A DNA stretch of 64,000 nt, from assembly GCA_004020645.1 (NCBI GenBank), contig SAQL01000011.1, positions 62,001 to 126,000 on the forward strand, read 5' to 3'. This DNA is from Mesorhizobium sp. Its GTDB lineage: Bacteria; Pseudomonadota; Alphaproteobacteria; Rhizobiales; Rhizobiaceae. Both the position numbers and the translations under genes were made by a program. This document shows, in pieces, positions 17,995 through 26,909 of the stretch. The first letter of the stretch is position 1, and each line of letters opens with the position of its first letter. The notes beneath the pieces were generated by a model, which ran no database searches, was not told where the DNA came from, and saw only the letters and a program-made list of their open reading frames with translations.

Positions 17995-18233
17995 CGCGTC
18001 GCTGATCGCTGGGCGCGATCAGGCTCAGCAGACCCTAAAGTCCAATAGTCGAAGCGCACCCGTTCAACCGAGGGACGCTCGGGCCCGTCGGGGCCAATAA
18101 ACCTAAGGTATGACCGCCATAAACGAAAATGCGGTCACGACCAACCTACGTCCGATGGAGCGCGCACTGGAGTGAGAGCACAACTAAAGTGTTCAACCAC
18201 TCTAATGGCATCGCGCAACGAAGGAGACTGATC

Positions 18234-19595
18234 ATGTCCACGGCATCACCGGCGCCAAATCGGCGCGACTTTCTTGCCACATCGGCCACCGCATTGCTTG
18301 CCACTTCGGCAGGTGCTGCCGCGTTCAACTTCACCTCGTCTCAGCCGGCGGCCGCGGCCGAAGCCAGTTCAATCCGCCCCTTCACCGTCAGCTTCCCGCA
18401 GGAGGAGATCGACGAGCTACGCCGTCGCATCGCCGCCACGCGCTGGCCCGATCACGAGTTGGTGTCCGAAGCAGCTTCTCGGCGGACTTCGGCGACGTTG
18501 GCGGCAGGCGACACACAAGGCGTGCAACTCGCGACGATGCAGAAGCTCATCCAGTACTGGGGAACGGAATATGATTGGAGCAAGTGCGAGGCGCAGCTGA
18601 AGTCGCTGCCGCATTTCGTCACCGAGATCGACGGGCTGGACATCCACTTCATCCACGTGAAATCAAGCCATCAGGGTGCGCTGCCGGTCATCATCACGCA
18701 CGGCTGGCCCGGTTCGGTCATCGAGCTGCTGAAGGTCATCGATCCGCTCACGAACCCCACGGCGCATGACGGAACCGCGGCCGACGCGTTCGACGTGGTG
18801 ATCCCGTCGATGCCGGGCTACGGCTTTTCCGCCAAACCGACCCAACCCGGTTGGGATCCGGTGCGCATCGCGAAAGCGTGGACCGTGCTGATGAAGCGCC
18901 TGGGCTATAACCGGTTTGTTGCACAGGGCGGCGACTGGGGGGCTCTCATCACCGAACAGATGGCTCTGATGGCGCCTCCCGAGCTGATCGCCATCCACAC
19001 CAATATGCCAGCGACCATTCCGCCCGAAATTGTGAAGGCGCTTGCCGCCGGCAGTCCGCCTCCCGCCGATCTCGGGCCCGACGAAAAGCGCGCCTACGAG
19101 CAGGTCGCCTTCTTCTACAAGTTCGGCCTGGGCTATGCCAACGAGATGGCGCTTCGTCCGCAGACGCTTTACGGGCTCGTCGATTCACCGGCCGGCCTGG
19201 CGTCATGGATTCTCGATCACGATGCGGACAGTTATGCACTGATAGCCCGCTCCTTCGATGGGGAGCCGGAGGGCCTTACCCGCGACGACATCCTCGACAA
19301 CATCACGCTCTATTGGTTGACCAACACGGCCATCTCGTCGGCCCGGCTCTATTGGGAACACCGGCAAACGGCGAAGGCGGGCTTCTTCGACGCCAAAGGC
19401 ATCACCATTCCCGTCGGCGTGAGCGCGAACCCCAGCGAGATCTACACCGCGCCGAAGAGTTGGACCGAGCGCGCGTTCCCGAAACTCCTGCATTACGGCC
19501 ACCCGCCCAAGGGCTGCCACTTCGCGGCATGGGAACAGCCGAAGTACTTCACCGACGACGTGCGCGCATCGTTCAAGACGTTGCGGACGGCGTGA
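18234..19595 (+). CDS. Epoxide hydrolase with EHN domain, Tat-exported (copy 1)
   Basis: ATG 18234 follows AAGGAGACTGATC and gives 453 residues. The N terminus is a twin-arginine signal (NRRDFLATSA, cleaved near AAAAEA). The EHN domain of microsomal-type epoxide hydrolases follows (IRPFTVSFPQEEIDELRRRI). The alpha/beta hydrolase core has HGWPGS (oxyanion hole, 156-161), nucleophile D234 in GGDWGA, and the catalytic His429 in KGCHFAAWEQP. The enzyme opens an epoxide to a diol by a covalent aspartyl ester. About 25 residues after WPDHE (SEAASRRTSATLAAG) look like an insertion relative to copy 2. It starts the hydrolase operon. Confidence 0.92.
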   Translation: MSTASPAPNRRDFLATSATALLATSAGAAAFNFTSSQPAAAAEASSIRPFTVSFPQEEIDELRRRIAATRWPDHELVSEAASRRTSATLAAGDTQGVQLATMQKLIQYWGTEYDWSKCEAQLKSLPHFVTEIDGLDIHFIHVKSSHQGALPVIITHGWPGSVIELLKVIDPLTNPTAHDGTAADAFDVVIPSMPGYGFSAKPTQPGWDPVRIAKAWTVLMKRLGYNRFVAQGGDWGALITEQMALMAPPELIAIHTNMPATIPPEIVKALAAGSPPPADLGPDEKRAYEQVAFFYKFGLGYANEMALRPQTLYGLVDSPAGLASWILDHDADSYALIARSFDGEPEGLTRDDILDNITLYWLTNTAISSARLYWEHRQTAKAGFFDAKGITIPVGVSANPSEIYTAPKSWTERAFPKLLHYGHPPKGCHFAAWEQPKYFTDDVRASFKTLRTA

Positions 19596-19684
19596 AGTGT
19601 TGAGCGGGAATGGCGCGCCGGACGTGCGCGTCACCCTCCGCCTGGCGATTAACCCCCAGCGCATCTCCAAAAGGAGAGAATGCA

Positions 19685-20113
19685 ATGAAACTTCTCATCC
19701 AGACGCTCACCGCACTCGCGGCTTGCACCGTGTTCGCTACGGGTGCGTTCGCCCAGAGCACGGTCGTGCCCATCGACAACGAGCCCGCGCCAAAACTGAT
19801 CGTGGAGCCGCCGCTTCCGGGTCCGTTGGCCGGGGGCGTGGTGTTCATCCCGTACCGGGTGGAGAACCTGCGCATCCTGCCTGTTGGTGGGCCGGCCGCG
19901 CGCAACGTGTCTCCGCGCGTCGGGCATCTGCACCTCACCGTCGACGACCTGCCCTGGGCGTGGGCGGATTACGGTCAGAGCGACACCATCATCCTGGTGG
20001 GCATGCCGCGCGGTCAGCACAAGGTCCTAGTCGAGGTGGTGGACGCCGAAGGTAACGTCTTCACCAAGCAAACGGTGACGTTCCACTCGCCGGGCAAGGA
20101 GATTCAGCCATGA
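19685..20113 (+). CDS. DUF6130-type secreted protein
   Basis: ATG 19685 after AAAGGAGAGAATGCA gives 142 residues. The Sec signal peptide ends at AFAQS. The mature part is a small beta-rich domain with VGHLHLTVDDLPWAWADYGQ and GMPRGQHKVLVEVVDAEGNV, matching the DUF6130 pattern as I know it. Its TGA overlaps the ATG of the second epoxide hydrolase, so the two are translationally coupled. Its role is unknown; the tight link to two exported epoxide hydrolases suggests a periplasmic partner or stability factor. Confidence 0.75.
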   Translation: MKLLIQTLTALAACTVFATGAFAQSTVVPIDNEPAPKLIVEPPLPGPLAGGVVFIPYRVENLRILPVGGPAARNVSPRVGHLHLTVDDLPWAWADYGQSDTIILVGMPRGQHKVLVEVVDAEGNVFTKQTVTFHSPGKEIQP

Positions 20114-21387
20114 AGCTCCACAAGTTGGCGACCGTGCTGGCATTCGGGCTTTGCATCTTTTCCGCCTTGGCCAACGCCAGTGCGGCCGAAGATCGCTCGA
20201 TCCGGCCCTTCACCGTCAGCATCCCGCAAGCGGCGCTCGAAGACCTTCGTCGGCGCATCGCCGAAACACGGTGGCCGGATCGCGAGACGGTCGATGACCA
20301 GTCGCAGGGCATACAGTTGGCGAAGCTGAAGCCGCTCGTCAAGTATTGGGGCGCCGGCTACGACTGGCGAAAGGCCGAGGCCAAGCTCAACACCCTGCCT
20401 CAATTCATGACAACGATCGACGGCGTGGACATTCACTTCATTCACGTCCGCTCGAAGCATCCCAATGCTTTGCCGCTGATCATGACGCATGGCTGGCCCG
20501 GGTCGGTGTTCGAACTGCTCAAGACCGTGGGCCCGCTGACGGATCCCACAGCTCATGGCGGACGAGCGGAGGACGCGTTCGATCTCGTCCTGCCTTCGAT
20601 GCCGGGATATGGCTTCTCCGGCAAACCGACAGAGACGGGTTGGGGACCGGATCGCATCGCGCAAACCTGGGCGGAGCTGATGAAACGCCTGGGTTACACC
20701 CGCTACGTCGCACAGGGTGGCGACTGGGGCTCCCCCGTCTCCAGCGCGATGGCGCGCCAGGCGCCAACAGGTCTGCTCGGCATTCATATTAACTTGCCGG
20801 CGGTGGTGCCGCCCGAGATTGCCGCGGTGCTCGCCGTCGGCGGGCCAGCGCCAACGGGACTCACGGATAAGGAACGCGCAGCGTTTGACGCGCTCAGCGC
20901 TGGTGCCAAGATGGGGAACAGATCCTACGCCACGATGATGGGCACCCGGCCGCAGACGATCGGCTACGCCATCAATGACTCTCCCACAGGCCTCGCGGCG
21001 TGGATGCTCGGACATCCGGGCTTCTCACGCTGGACATACGACAACAGCGATCCCGAAAAGTCCCCGGATGAGGTGCTGGACGACATTACTCAGTACTGGC
21101 TGAGCAACAGCGCGACCTCAGCAGGGCGGCTGTACTGGGAGTACGGTGGACGCAGCGTTGTTTTTGCGGCCGTGGAGCGGACCCTCGAGATCGCGCTGCC
21201 GGTGGCCATCACGGTCTTTCCGAATGAAACTTATCTGGCCCCGGAGACGTGGGCCCGGCGCGCCTATCCAAACCTGATTTACTTTCATGAGGTCGACAAG
21301 GGCGGTCATTTCGCCGCCTGGGAGCAGCCCGAACTGTTTTCCGCCGAGTTGCGTGCGGCGTTCCGACCGCTCCGACAAGATTTCTGA
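20110..21387 (+). CDS. Epoxide hydrolase with EHN domain, Sec-exported (copy 2)
   Basis: A 425-residue paralogue of the 18234 gene, starting at an ATGA overlap with the DUF6130 gene. It has a Sec signal (LAFGLCIFSALANASAAE) instead of a Tat signal. The EHN domain begins IRPFTVSIPQAALEDLRRRI; HGWPGS, nucleophile D205 in GGDWGS and the catalytic His in KGGHFAAWEQP are conserved. The cap region differs from copy 1, so the two may have different substrates. Both are predicted to work outside the cytoplasm, which is uncommon for epoxide hydrolases. Confidence 0.92.
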   Translation: MKLHKLATVLAFGLCIFSALANASAAEDRSIRPFTVSIPQAALEDLRRRIAETRWPDRETVDDQSQGIQLAKLKPLVKYWGAGYDWRKAEAKLNTLPQFMTTIDGVDIHFIHVRSKHPNALPLIMTHGWPGSVFELLKTVGPLTDPTAHGGRAEDAFDLVLPSMPGYGFSGKPTETGWGPDRIAQTWAELMKRLGYTRYVAQGGDWGSPVSSAMARQAPTGLLGIHINLPAVVPPEIAAVLAVGGPAPTGLTDKERAAFDALSAGAKMGNRSYATMMGTRPQTIGYAINDSPTGLAAWMLGHPGFSRWTYDNSDPEKSPDEVLDDITQYWLSNSATSAGRLYWEYGGRSVVFAAVERTLEIALPVAITVFPNETYLAPETWARRAYPNLIYFHEVDKGGHFAAWEQPELFSAELRAAFRPLRQDF

Positions 21388-21452
21388 GGCGCGTGCCGGG
21401 CCCCAGCCCGGACGCGTTCAACGCTTAACAGGTTAAACCTAAGGAGATCGAC

Positions 21453-22115
21453 ATGAGCAGCACCACTCTGACGCATAGCGAAAAACCGATCGAAACTCCC
21501 GGAACGCGGACGCTCGACATGAAGCTCGAGGCCGTGGTTATCCCAGTTTCGGACGCAGCACGCTCCAAGCAGTTTTACGAAGGCCTGGGTTGGAGGCTCG
21601 ACGGCGACTTCGTCGTCGGCGACACGTTCCGGGCAATGCAGTTCACGCCTCCGGGCTCGCCGGCCTCGATCCATTTCGGCACCGGCATCACGCCGGCCGC
21701 GCCCGGCTCCGCGAGCGGGCTTTTCCTCGTCGTGTCGGACATCGAAGCGGCGCGCGCCGAACTCGTCGGCCACGGCGTCGAGGTGAGCGAAGTGTTCCAC
21801 CGCGCCGGTCCGGGCAAGCCAGCGGTCAGCGGCAGGCATCCGGAACGGCAGAGCTATTCCTCTTACGCGACCTTCAAGGATCCGGACGGCAACGAGTGGC
21901 TGCTGCAGGAGGTCACCACCCGGCTCCCTGGCCGGATCGACTCCAACATCACCAACTACGCTTCCGTAGCGGACCTTGCTGCCGCCATGCGGCGCGCGTC
22001 GGAGGCCCATGGCGAGCACGAGAAGCGCAACGGCGGCCAACGCGATGAGAATTGGCCGGACTGGTACGCCAAGTACATGGTGGCGGAGCAGGCGGGCATG
22101 CCGCTGCCGCTTTAA
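21453..22115 (+). CDS. VOC (glyoxalase/bleomycin-resistance fold) family protein
   Basis: A 220-residue cytoplasmic protein after AAGGAGATCGAC. The VOC core spans about residues 23-155: KLEAVVIPVSDAARSKQFYE, then an internal repeat ending FKDPDGNEWLLQEVTTR, with metal-ligand-type His/Glu positions. A C-terminal extension (160-220) is charged and ends WPDWYAKYMVAEQAG. This architecture is usually annotated only as glyoxalase-like. It lies 66 bp after the second epoxide hydrolase and is probably in the same operon, so it could act on products of that pathway. Confidence 0.85.
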   Translation: MSSTTLTHSEKPIETPGTRTLDMKLEAVVIPVSDAARSKQFYEGLGWRLDGDFVVGDTFRAMQFTPPGSPASIHFGTGITPAAPGSASGLFLVVSDIEAARAELVGHGVEVSEVFHRAGPGKPAVSGRHPERQSYSSYATFKDPDGNEWLLQEVTTRLPGRIDSNITNYASVADLAAAMRRASEAHGEHEKRNGGQRDENWPDWYAKYMVAEQAGMPLPL

Positions 22116-22243
22116 GCAGCAACCGAAAATCGGGTGAGCGGGACGGGTCACCGTCCCGCCGCCAACTTAGCCGGCGATCCAAGCCAGGTTGCGGCTGATG
22201 GTTTCACGCGCAGTTGCCAGCGCAAGCGAATGGGAGAGCAATC

Positions 22244-23050
22244 ATGACGTATTCCAAATTGGGCATCGCGATGGTGACCGGCGCCTCGGCCGGGATTGGA
22301 GCGATCTACGCCGACCGGCTGGCACGCCGCGGCTATGACCTCATTCTCGTGGCGCGCAGCCAGGAGAGGCTGGACGAAGTGGCCAAGCGCATCGCCGGCT
22401 CAACGAATTGCAACGTCAGCACCGTTGCCGCTGACCTCAACGACAAGGCGGATCTGGGCCGGATCGAGACCTTGCTCGGCGCCGATCCCGCCATCACGAT
22501 GTTGGTCAATAACGCTGGCATCGGCGCTGTCGCGCCGCTCTTGGAATCCGACATCGACAAGATGCAAGCGATGATCGGGCTCAACATCACGGCGTTGACC
22601 CGCCTGACTTATGCAGCGGCTCCGGCCTTTGTGGCGCGAGGCGGCGGCACAATCATCAACATCTCGTCAGCGGTCGCCATCGCGCCGGAAATCCTCAACG
22701 GTGTCTATGGCGCGACGAAAGCCTTTGTGCTCGCTTTCAGCCTGTCGCTCCACAAGGAGCTTGCGGACAAGAAGCTGCGCATACAGGCGGTTCTGCCCGG
22801 CGCCATCGCCACCAATTTCTGGGACGTATCAGGAGGTTCACTCGACGATCTGCCGAGCAAGGCGATCATGCAGTCCGATGACCTCGTCGACGCGGCCCTT
22901 GCCGGCCTCGACCAGGGCGAGTTGGTGACTATTCCCTCGCTTCCCGACGTCGCCGACTGGCACGCCTATGAAGCGGCGCGGCAGAAACTCATCCCAAATC
23001 TTTCGCTCAACGCCTCGCCGGCGCGGTACGGCATCGCCGTGGCCGCGTAA
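22244..23050 (+). CDS. Short-chain dehydrogenase/reductase
   Basis: ATG 22244 follows GGGAGAGCAATC and gives 268 residues. Classical SDR features are present: the nucleotide-binding TGASAGIGA, NNAGIG near residue 90, catalytic Ser in INISSAVA and YGATK (Tyr and Lys of the active site). The Rossmann fold occupies almost the whole protein. Substrate is unknown; as part of the hydrolase operon it could oxidise a diol or alcohol formed upstream. Confidence 0.9.
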   Translation: MTYSKLGIAMVTGASAGIGAIYADRLARRGYDLILVARSQERLDEVAKRIAGSTNCNVSTVAADLNDKADLGRIETLLGADPAITMLVNNAGIGAVAPLLESDIDKMQAMIGLNITALTRLTYAAAPAFVARGGGTIINISSAVAIAPEILNGVYGATKAFVLAFSLSLHKELADKKLRIQAVLPGAIATNFWDVSGGSLDDLPSKAIMQSDDLVDAALAGLDQGELVTIPSLPDVADWHAYEAARQKLIPNLSLNASPARYGIAVAA

Positions 23051-23101
23051 CCAAGCGAAAACTCAGTGGGACACCCTGGTAACGCGCCAGAGGAGAATCA
23101 A

Positions 23102-23839
23102 ATGGACAAGCTTTTGACGGCGGTTCTCGAGGCGCATGGCGGTTTGCAGAACTGGGGCAACGTTACAAGCATCACTGCGCAAATGTCGCTTGGGGGCGTA
23201 TTTTGGGCTGCAAGGGGCTGGCCGGACATCTACTCCAAGCAGACCGTCACGCTCGATCCACATCGCGAGCACATCGTTTTTTCGCCTTTCACAGCACCAG
23301 ACCGTATGTCGGTGCTGGATGTCGCTCCCGAGCGGGTCGCTATCGCTACGCGCGACGGCCGCATCATCGAGGAACGTTTCAATCCACGTGGCTCATTTCC
23401 GCTGCCCTTTCTGGATGGCAGCACACCTTGGGATGCGATCCAAGTGGCGTACTTCACGAGCGCCGCCGTATGGAACTACCTCACGGCGCCGTTCGTCTTC
23501 ACACTACCCGGTGTCGTAGCACGAGAAATCGCCCCTTGGAGAGAGGGCGCGCAAACGTGGCGACGGCTGGCCGTCACGTTCCCTAAGACCATCGCCAACC
23601 ATAACGCCGATCAGGTCTTTTATTACGACGATGCGTTCATGCAGCGGCGCATGGACTATTCGCCCGACGTGACGGGAAACCCGCCGGTCGCACACTACGC
23701 TTATGACCACAAAACCTTTGACGGGTTCGTATTCCCGACACGGCGGCGTGTGCTCCTCCATGACGCCGAGGGGGTCGCAAACCAAGCATTCGCACCTATC
23801 ACAGTCGACGTGTCCGATGTGACAGTCGACCGAAGATAA
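23102..23839 (+). CDS. Conserved hypothetical protein of the hydrolase cluster
   Basis: ATG 23102 follows GAGGAGAATCAA and gives 245 residues without signal peptide or membrane segment. The sequence starts MDKLLTAVLEAHGGLQNWGN, a beginning also seen in lipoprotein-carrier-like beta-barrel-fold proteins, and continues with alternating beta-type segments (VFWAARGWPDIYSK, TVTLDPHREHIVF, HKTFDGFVFPTRRRVLLHD). I cannot assign a function. It sits between the SDR and the exported alpha/beta hydrolase in the same orientation. Confidence 0.7.
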   Translation: MDKLLTAVLEAHGGLQNWGNVTSITAQMSLGGVFWAARGWPDIYSKQTVTLDPHREHIVFSPFTAPDRMSVLDVAPERVAIATRDGRIIEERFNPRGSFPLPFLDGSTPWDAIQVAYFTSAAVWNYLTAPFVFTLPGVVAREIAPWREGAQTWRRLAVTFPKTIANHNADQVFYYDDAFMQRRMDYSPDVTGNPPVAHYAYDHKTFDGFVFPTRRRVLLHDAEGVANQAFAPITVDVSDVTVDRR

Positions 23840-23882
23840 TCTTCCACCAGGCACCATGCCTTATCAACGGGTACAAACCACT

Positions 23883-24935
23883 ATGACCGAACAGATCGAC
23901 CTCCATCGACGTCAATTTTTGGGCGTGGCCGTCACCACCGTCGCGGCCGCTCAGCTTGCCATGACGGGCTCGGCAAATGCGCAGTCCAGCATTACGAAGC
24001 CGGACGCCAACACAATCGAACTAGAAGCGAACGCGTCGTTCGGTCCGTTGAAGCAGGTTAAAGCTGGCGTACTCGACATTGGATATGCCGAAGTCGGTCC
24101 TAGCAAAGGGTCGGTCGTCATCCTCCTGCATGGATGGCCGTACGATATCCACACCTATGTCGACGTTGCACCCATTTTGGCGTCGAGGGGCTTTCGCGTC
24201 ATTGTCCCCTATCTGCGCGGCTACGGCACGACGCAGTTTCTCTCCAGCGAAACCCCGCGAAATGGCCAGCAGGCTGTGGTCGCCGTTGACGTCATCGCGC
24301 TGATGGGTGCACTGCAGATCGATAAGGCGATTGTCGGCGGTTGCGACTGGGGCGCACGCACGGCCAACATCGTCGCGGCACTGTGGCCGGAACGCTGCAA
24401 GGCCCTTGTTTCGGTCAGCGGCTACCTGATCGGCAGCCAGGAGGCCAACAAGATGCCTCTGCCGCCAAAGGCCGAGCTGCAGTGGTGGTACCAGTATTAC
24501 TTCGCCACCGAACGCGGCCAGGCCGGCTACGAAAAGTACCGGTGGGATTTTGCCAAGCTGATCTGGCAGATTGCCTCGCCGCAGTGGAATTTCGACGATG
24601 CCACGTTCGAGCGCAGCGCCAGGGCCTTCGACAATCCGGATCATGTGGCGGTCGTCATCCACAATTACCGCTGGCGGCTCGGCCTCGCAGAAGGCGAACC
24701 GCAATATGACATTCTGGAGCAGCGGCTTGCAAAGGCGCCGGTGATCGGCGTGCCGACGATCACCCTTGAGGGTGACGCCAACGGCGCTCCGCATCCCGAC
24801 CCCAGTGCCTATGCCAAGAAGTTTTCGGGCAAGTACGAGCACCGCCTCATATCCGGCGGCATCGGGCATAATCTTCCTCAGGAAGCACCGAAGGCATTTG
24901 CAGACGCCATACTGGAGGTGGCGAGCCTAGCTTGA
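23883..24935 (+). CDS. Tat-exported alpha/beta hydrolase (epoxide hydrolase/dehalogenase-like)
   Basis: Start taken at ATG 23883 (MTEQIDLHRRQFLG), 350 residues; ATG 23856 is an alternative nine residues upstream. A Tat signal (HRRQFLGVAV, cleaved near ANAQ) precedes an alpha/beta hydrolase with HGWP (83-86), nucleophile D155 in GGCDWGAR, cap with several Trp/Tyr residues, and catalytic His in GGIGHNLPQEAP. The Asp nucleophile marks the epoxide hydrolase/haloalkane dehalogenase branch rather than an esterase. It is the third exported Asp-nucleophile hydrolase of the cluster, but lacks the EHN domain. Confidence 0.88.
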   Translation: MTEQIDLHRRQFLGVAVTTVAAAQLAMTGSANAQSSITKPDANTIELEANASFGPLKQVKAGVLDIGYAEVGPSKGSVVILLHGWPYDIHTYVDVAPILASRGFRVIVPYLRGYGTTQFLSSETPRNGQQAVVAVDVIALMGALQIDKAIVGGCDWGARTANIVAALWPERCKALVSVSGYLIGSQEANKMPLPPKAELQWWYQYYFATERGQAGYEKYRWDFAKLIWQIASPQWNFDDATFERSARAFDNPDHVAVVIHNYRWRLGLAEGEPQYDILEQRLAKAPVIGVPTITLEGDANGAPHPDPSAYAKKFSGKYEHRLISGGIGHNLPQEAPKAFADAILEVASLA

Positions 24936-25050
24936 GCAAATCGCCGTACCGCGATACATGATCGAAGGGGCCCAGGGCGAAACTGATGAAATCACAACCG
25001 CGCCGAGCAACAGGCCGGGGCAGTCCCGATCTCATCGAGCAGGATACGAA

Positions 25051-26091
25051 ATGAACTCTGGGCGTGGCCGGGACCGCTTTCGTCGCCCTTTGCAGTGGCT
25101 CCTCGCACCGATTGTGGGGGCAGTAGCGGGCTTGGCCTATGCGCTGATGTTCGACGTCGAGGCTCTGCACTCCGCAGTCAGGGGCGTGTTCATCGGAACT
25201 CCTATTCTGTTGTATGAGCGCGGCGTTATCTTGCGCCGATGGCGCGATATCATCCGGCAAGCGGCAACGCCGGTCTTCGTCGTGACTACGATCGCAACCT
25301 ATGTTTTGATGATTTTGATCGGCAACGCCGCCGCCGGCACTGCGCTTCACCATCTCCTCGGCTATATGAGCACCGCGCGGGAAGCCATGGTGATGTCGGA
25401 GTCCGGTCTTCTGTATTCACTGGGTGTCTCCACGCTCGTCGCATTCGTGTTCCGACTGCGCGACCTTATCGGGCCGAGCCTGTTCACCAGCCTGCTTCTT
25501 GGGCGCTATCACCGGCCCATCGAGGAGGAGCGCATCTTTCTGTTTCTCGATGTCAGCGGATCCACGCACTTCGCGGAGCGATATGGCGATTTGGAGACCC
25601 AGGCCTATCTCGGACAGATATTCAACGCACTTGCGTCTCCCGTTCGTCGCTCCCAGGGCTCTATTGACGACTACATCGGCGATATGGCGCTGGTCACCTG
25701 GCCCATGGATCGCGGCATGCGGGACGCCGCGTGTCTTCGTTGCGTCTTCGACTTCGCGGCGGCCATAAGGGATCAGGCGGCGGCGTGGCAGGCGCGTTTC
25801 GGGCAAGTGCCGGAGTTTCGCGCCGTCCTGCATTGCGGGTCGGTGGTTACGGCTGAGATTGGCCTTGAGCGACACAAGATTGCGTATTTCGGCGATGTCG
25901 TGAATACCACTGGACGTCTGGAGTCGCTATCCAAGGCTCTCGGTCAACCTATTCTGGTCTCCGCAGATATTCTCGCCGGTATCCGTGTTCTACCTCCACA
26001 TCTCGTCGCGGAGAACCTCGGATTTCATGTGATTAGAGGCCGAGATGAACCGCTTCAGATCTCAGCCGTAAGGCTAGCATTGGGAAGCTGA
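25051..26091 (+). CDS. Membrane class III adenylate/guanylate cyclase
   Basis: ATG 25051 (MNSGRGRDRF) gives 346 residues; the frame is open from 24958. The N-terminal half has four to five hydrophobic segments. The cyclase domain follows from about residue 160: FLFLDVSGSTHFAERYGD (first metal Asp), IDDYIGDMALVTW (second metal Asp) and GDVVNTTGRLESLSK, with the transition-state Asn and Arg. The position that is a base-selecting Lys in adenylate cyclases (K-x-x-GD) is Asp here, so substrate specificity is uncertain. It follows the alpha/beta hydrolase on the same strand. Confidence 0.88.
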   Translation: MNSGRGRDRFRRPLQWLLAPIVGAVAGLAYALMFDVEALHSAVRGVFIGTPILLYERGVILRRWRDIIRQAATPVFVVTTIATYVLMILIGNAAAGTALHHLLGYMSTAREAMVMSESGLLYSLGVSTLVAFVFRLRDLIGPSLFTSLLLGRYHRPIEEERIFLFLDVSGSTHFAERYGDLETQAYLGQIFNALASPVRRSQGSIDDYIGDMALVTWPMDRGMRDAACLRCVFDFAAAIRDQAAAWQARFGQVPEFRAVLHCGSVVTAEIGLERHKIAYFGDVVNTTGRLESLSKALGQPILVSADILAGIRVLPPHLVAENLGFHVIRGRDEPLQISAVRLALGS

Positions 26092-26139
26092 TTGGAAGAC
26101 CGCTACGCACTTTTCCTGCAATTGCTTTAGAGTTGGCCG

Positions 26140-26676
26140 TCAGGCGCCCATCGGTCCGGTGTGCCGATTGCTGGTGCGCGAGAACTTGTTCGCCGCCGCC
26201 TTCAGCCCAGCGGGATCGACTCCCATGCAGCGCAACGCACGAGCCGCCACGCCCTGCTCCATCGCGGCGACTATAGCCACGACATGCGCCCCTAGCAGTG
26301 GACGGTGATCGTTTCGGTTAGCCGCCAATTCCTTCATCACCTCAGCTCCCGACGGGGCTGCCTCATAAAGGCCTGCGGCTGCCTGAAGCGGTTCTGGGAT
26401 CAAACCCCCGGATATGTGTTCCCCGGCGTTCACCCCAACGGAGCGCAGGGCTTCCCGATATTGGGCGCCGACCGCGTCGCGGGAGCCAGCGGCGTCCGCC
26501 CCAACTTCGCGGAATGCGAGACGGGCGGTATTGTCGGGAAGATCGATGGCCGCCAGCAGGAAATGTTCGGCTCCAGCCTGTCGCTGCTGGTCCTGTAGAG
26601 CGTAGTTTTCCGCACTTTCGCACAGTGTCTTGATGGTGCGGACGTTCGATAGACGGGTTTTGATGCCGCTGAGCAT
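26140..26676 (-). CDS. Clp N-terminal-domain-like protein
   Basis: A 178-residue protein that resembles the N domain of ClpA/ClpC-type unfoldases without any AAA+ module. Two repeat-like helices are visible: AEHFLLAAIDLPDNTARLAF near residue 36 and LLGAHVVAIVAAMEQGVAAR near residue 127, followed by LRCMGVDPAGLKAAA. Such free N domains may act as adaptors. It is downstream of the small HTH gene on the minus strand, 9 bp apart, and convergent with the cyclase. Both genes were probably one transcription unit controlled by the palindromes at 26910-26954. Confidence 0.75.
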   Translation of the reverse strand: MLSGIKTRLSNVRTIKTLCESAENYALQDQQRQAGAEHFLLAAIDLPDNTARLAFREVGADAAGSRDAVGAQYREALRSVGVNAGEHISGGLIPEPLQAAAGLYEAAPSGAEVMKELAANRNDHRPLLGAHVVAIVAAMEQGVAARALRCMGVDPAGLKAAANKFSRTSNRHTGPMGA

Positions 26677-26685
26677 GATCGTCTC

Positions 26686-26907
26686 CTATGGCGGATTGTC
26701 CTGGGCGTTGATGTCGGAAAGCCGCTTATGGGCTGCCTGCTTGGAGATGCCGAGGGCCTGAGCAATCTTCGCCCAGGACCAACCTTGCTTCAGCGCCGCC
26801 CTGACCGCTCTACGCTCCAAGAGGTCAGCCGCTCGCCGAAGCGCCACGACTGCAGCCAATGCTTCCTCCGGCTCGTCAGGTGTGGGCAGTTGGCGGACAT
26901 CGATCAT
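26686..26907 (-). CDS. Small helix-turn-helix protein, autoregulator candidate
   Basis: A 73-residue protein with one helix-turn-helix near the C terminus (WSWAKIAQALGISKQAAHKRL, about 44-64). The ATG at 26907 is the first possible start because a TGA precedes it by one codon. There is no Shine-Dalgarno sequence upstream; instead a palindrome begins three bases before the ATG. The message may therefore be leaderless. It pairs with the ClpN-like gene. Confidence 0.75.
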   Translation of the reverse strand: MIDVRQLPTPDEPEEALAAVVALRRAADLLERRAVRAALKQGWSWAKIAQALGISKQAAHKRLSDINAQDNPP

Positions 26908-26909
26908 GC

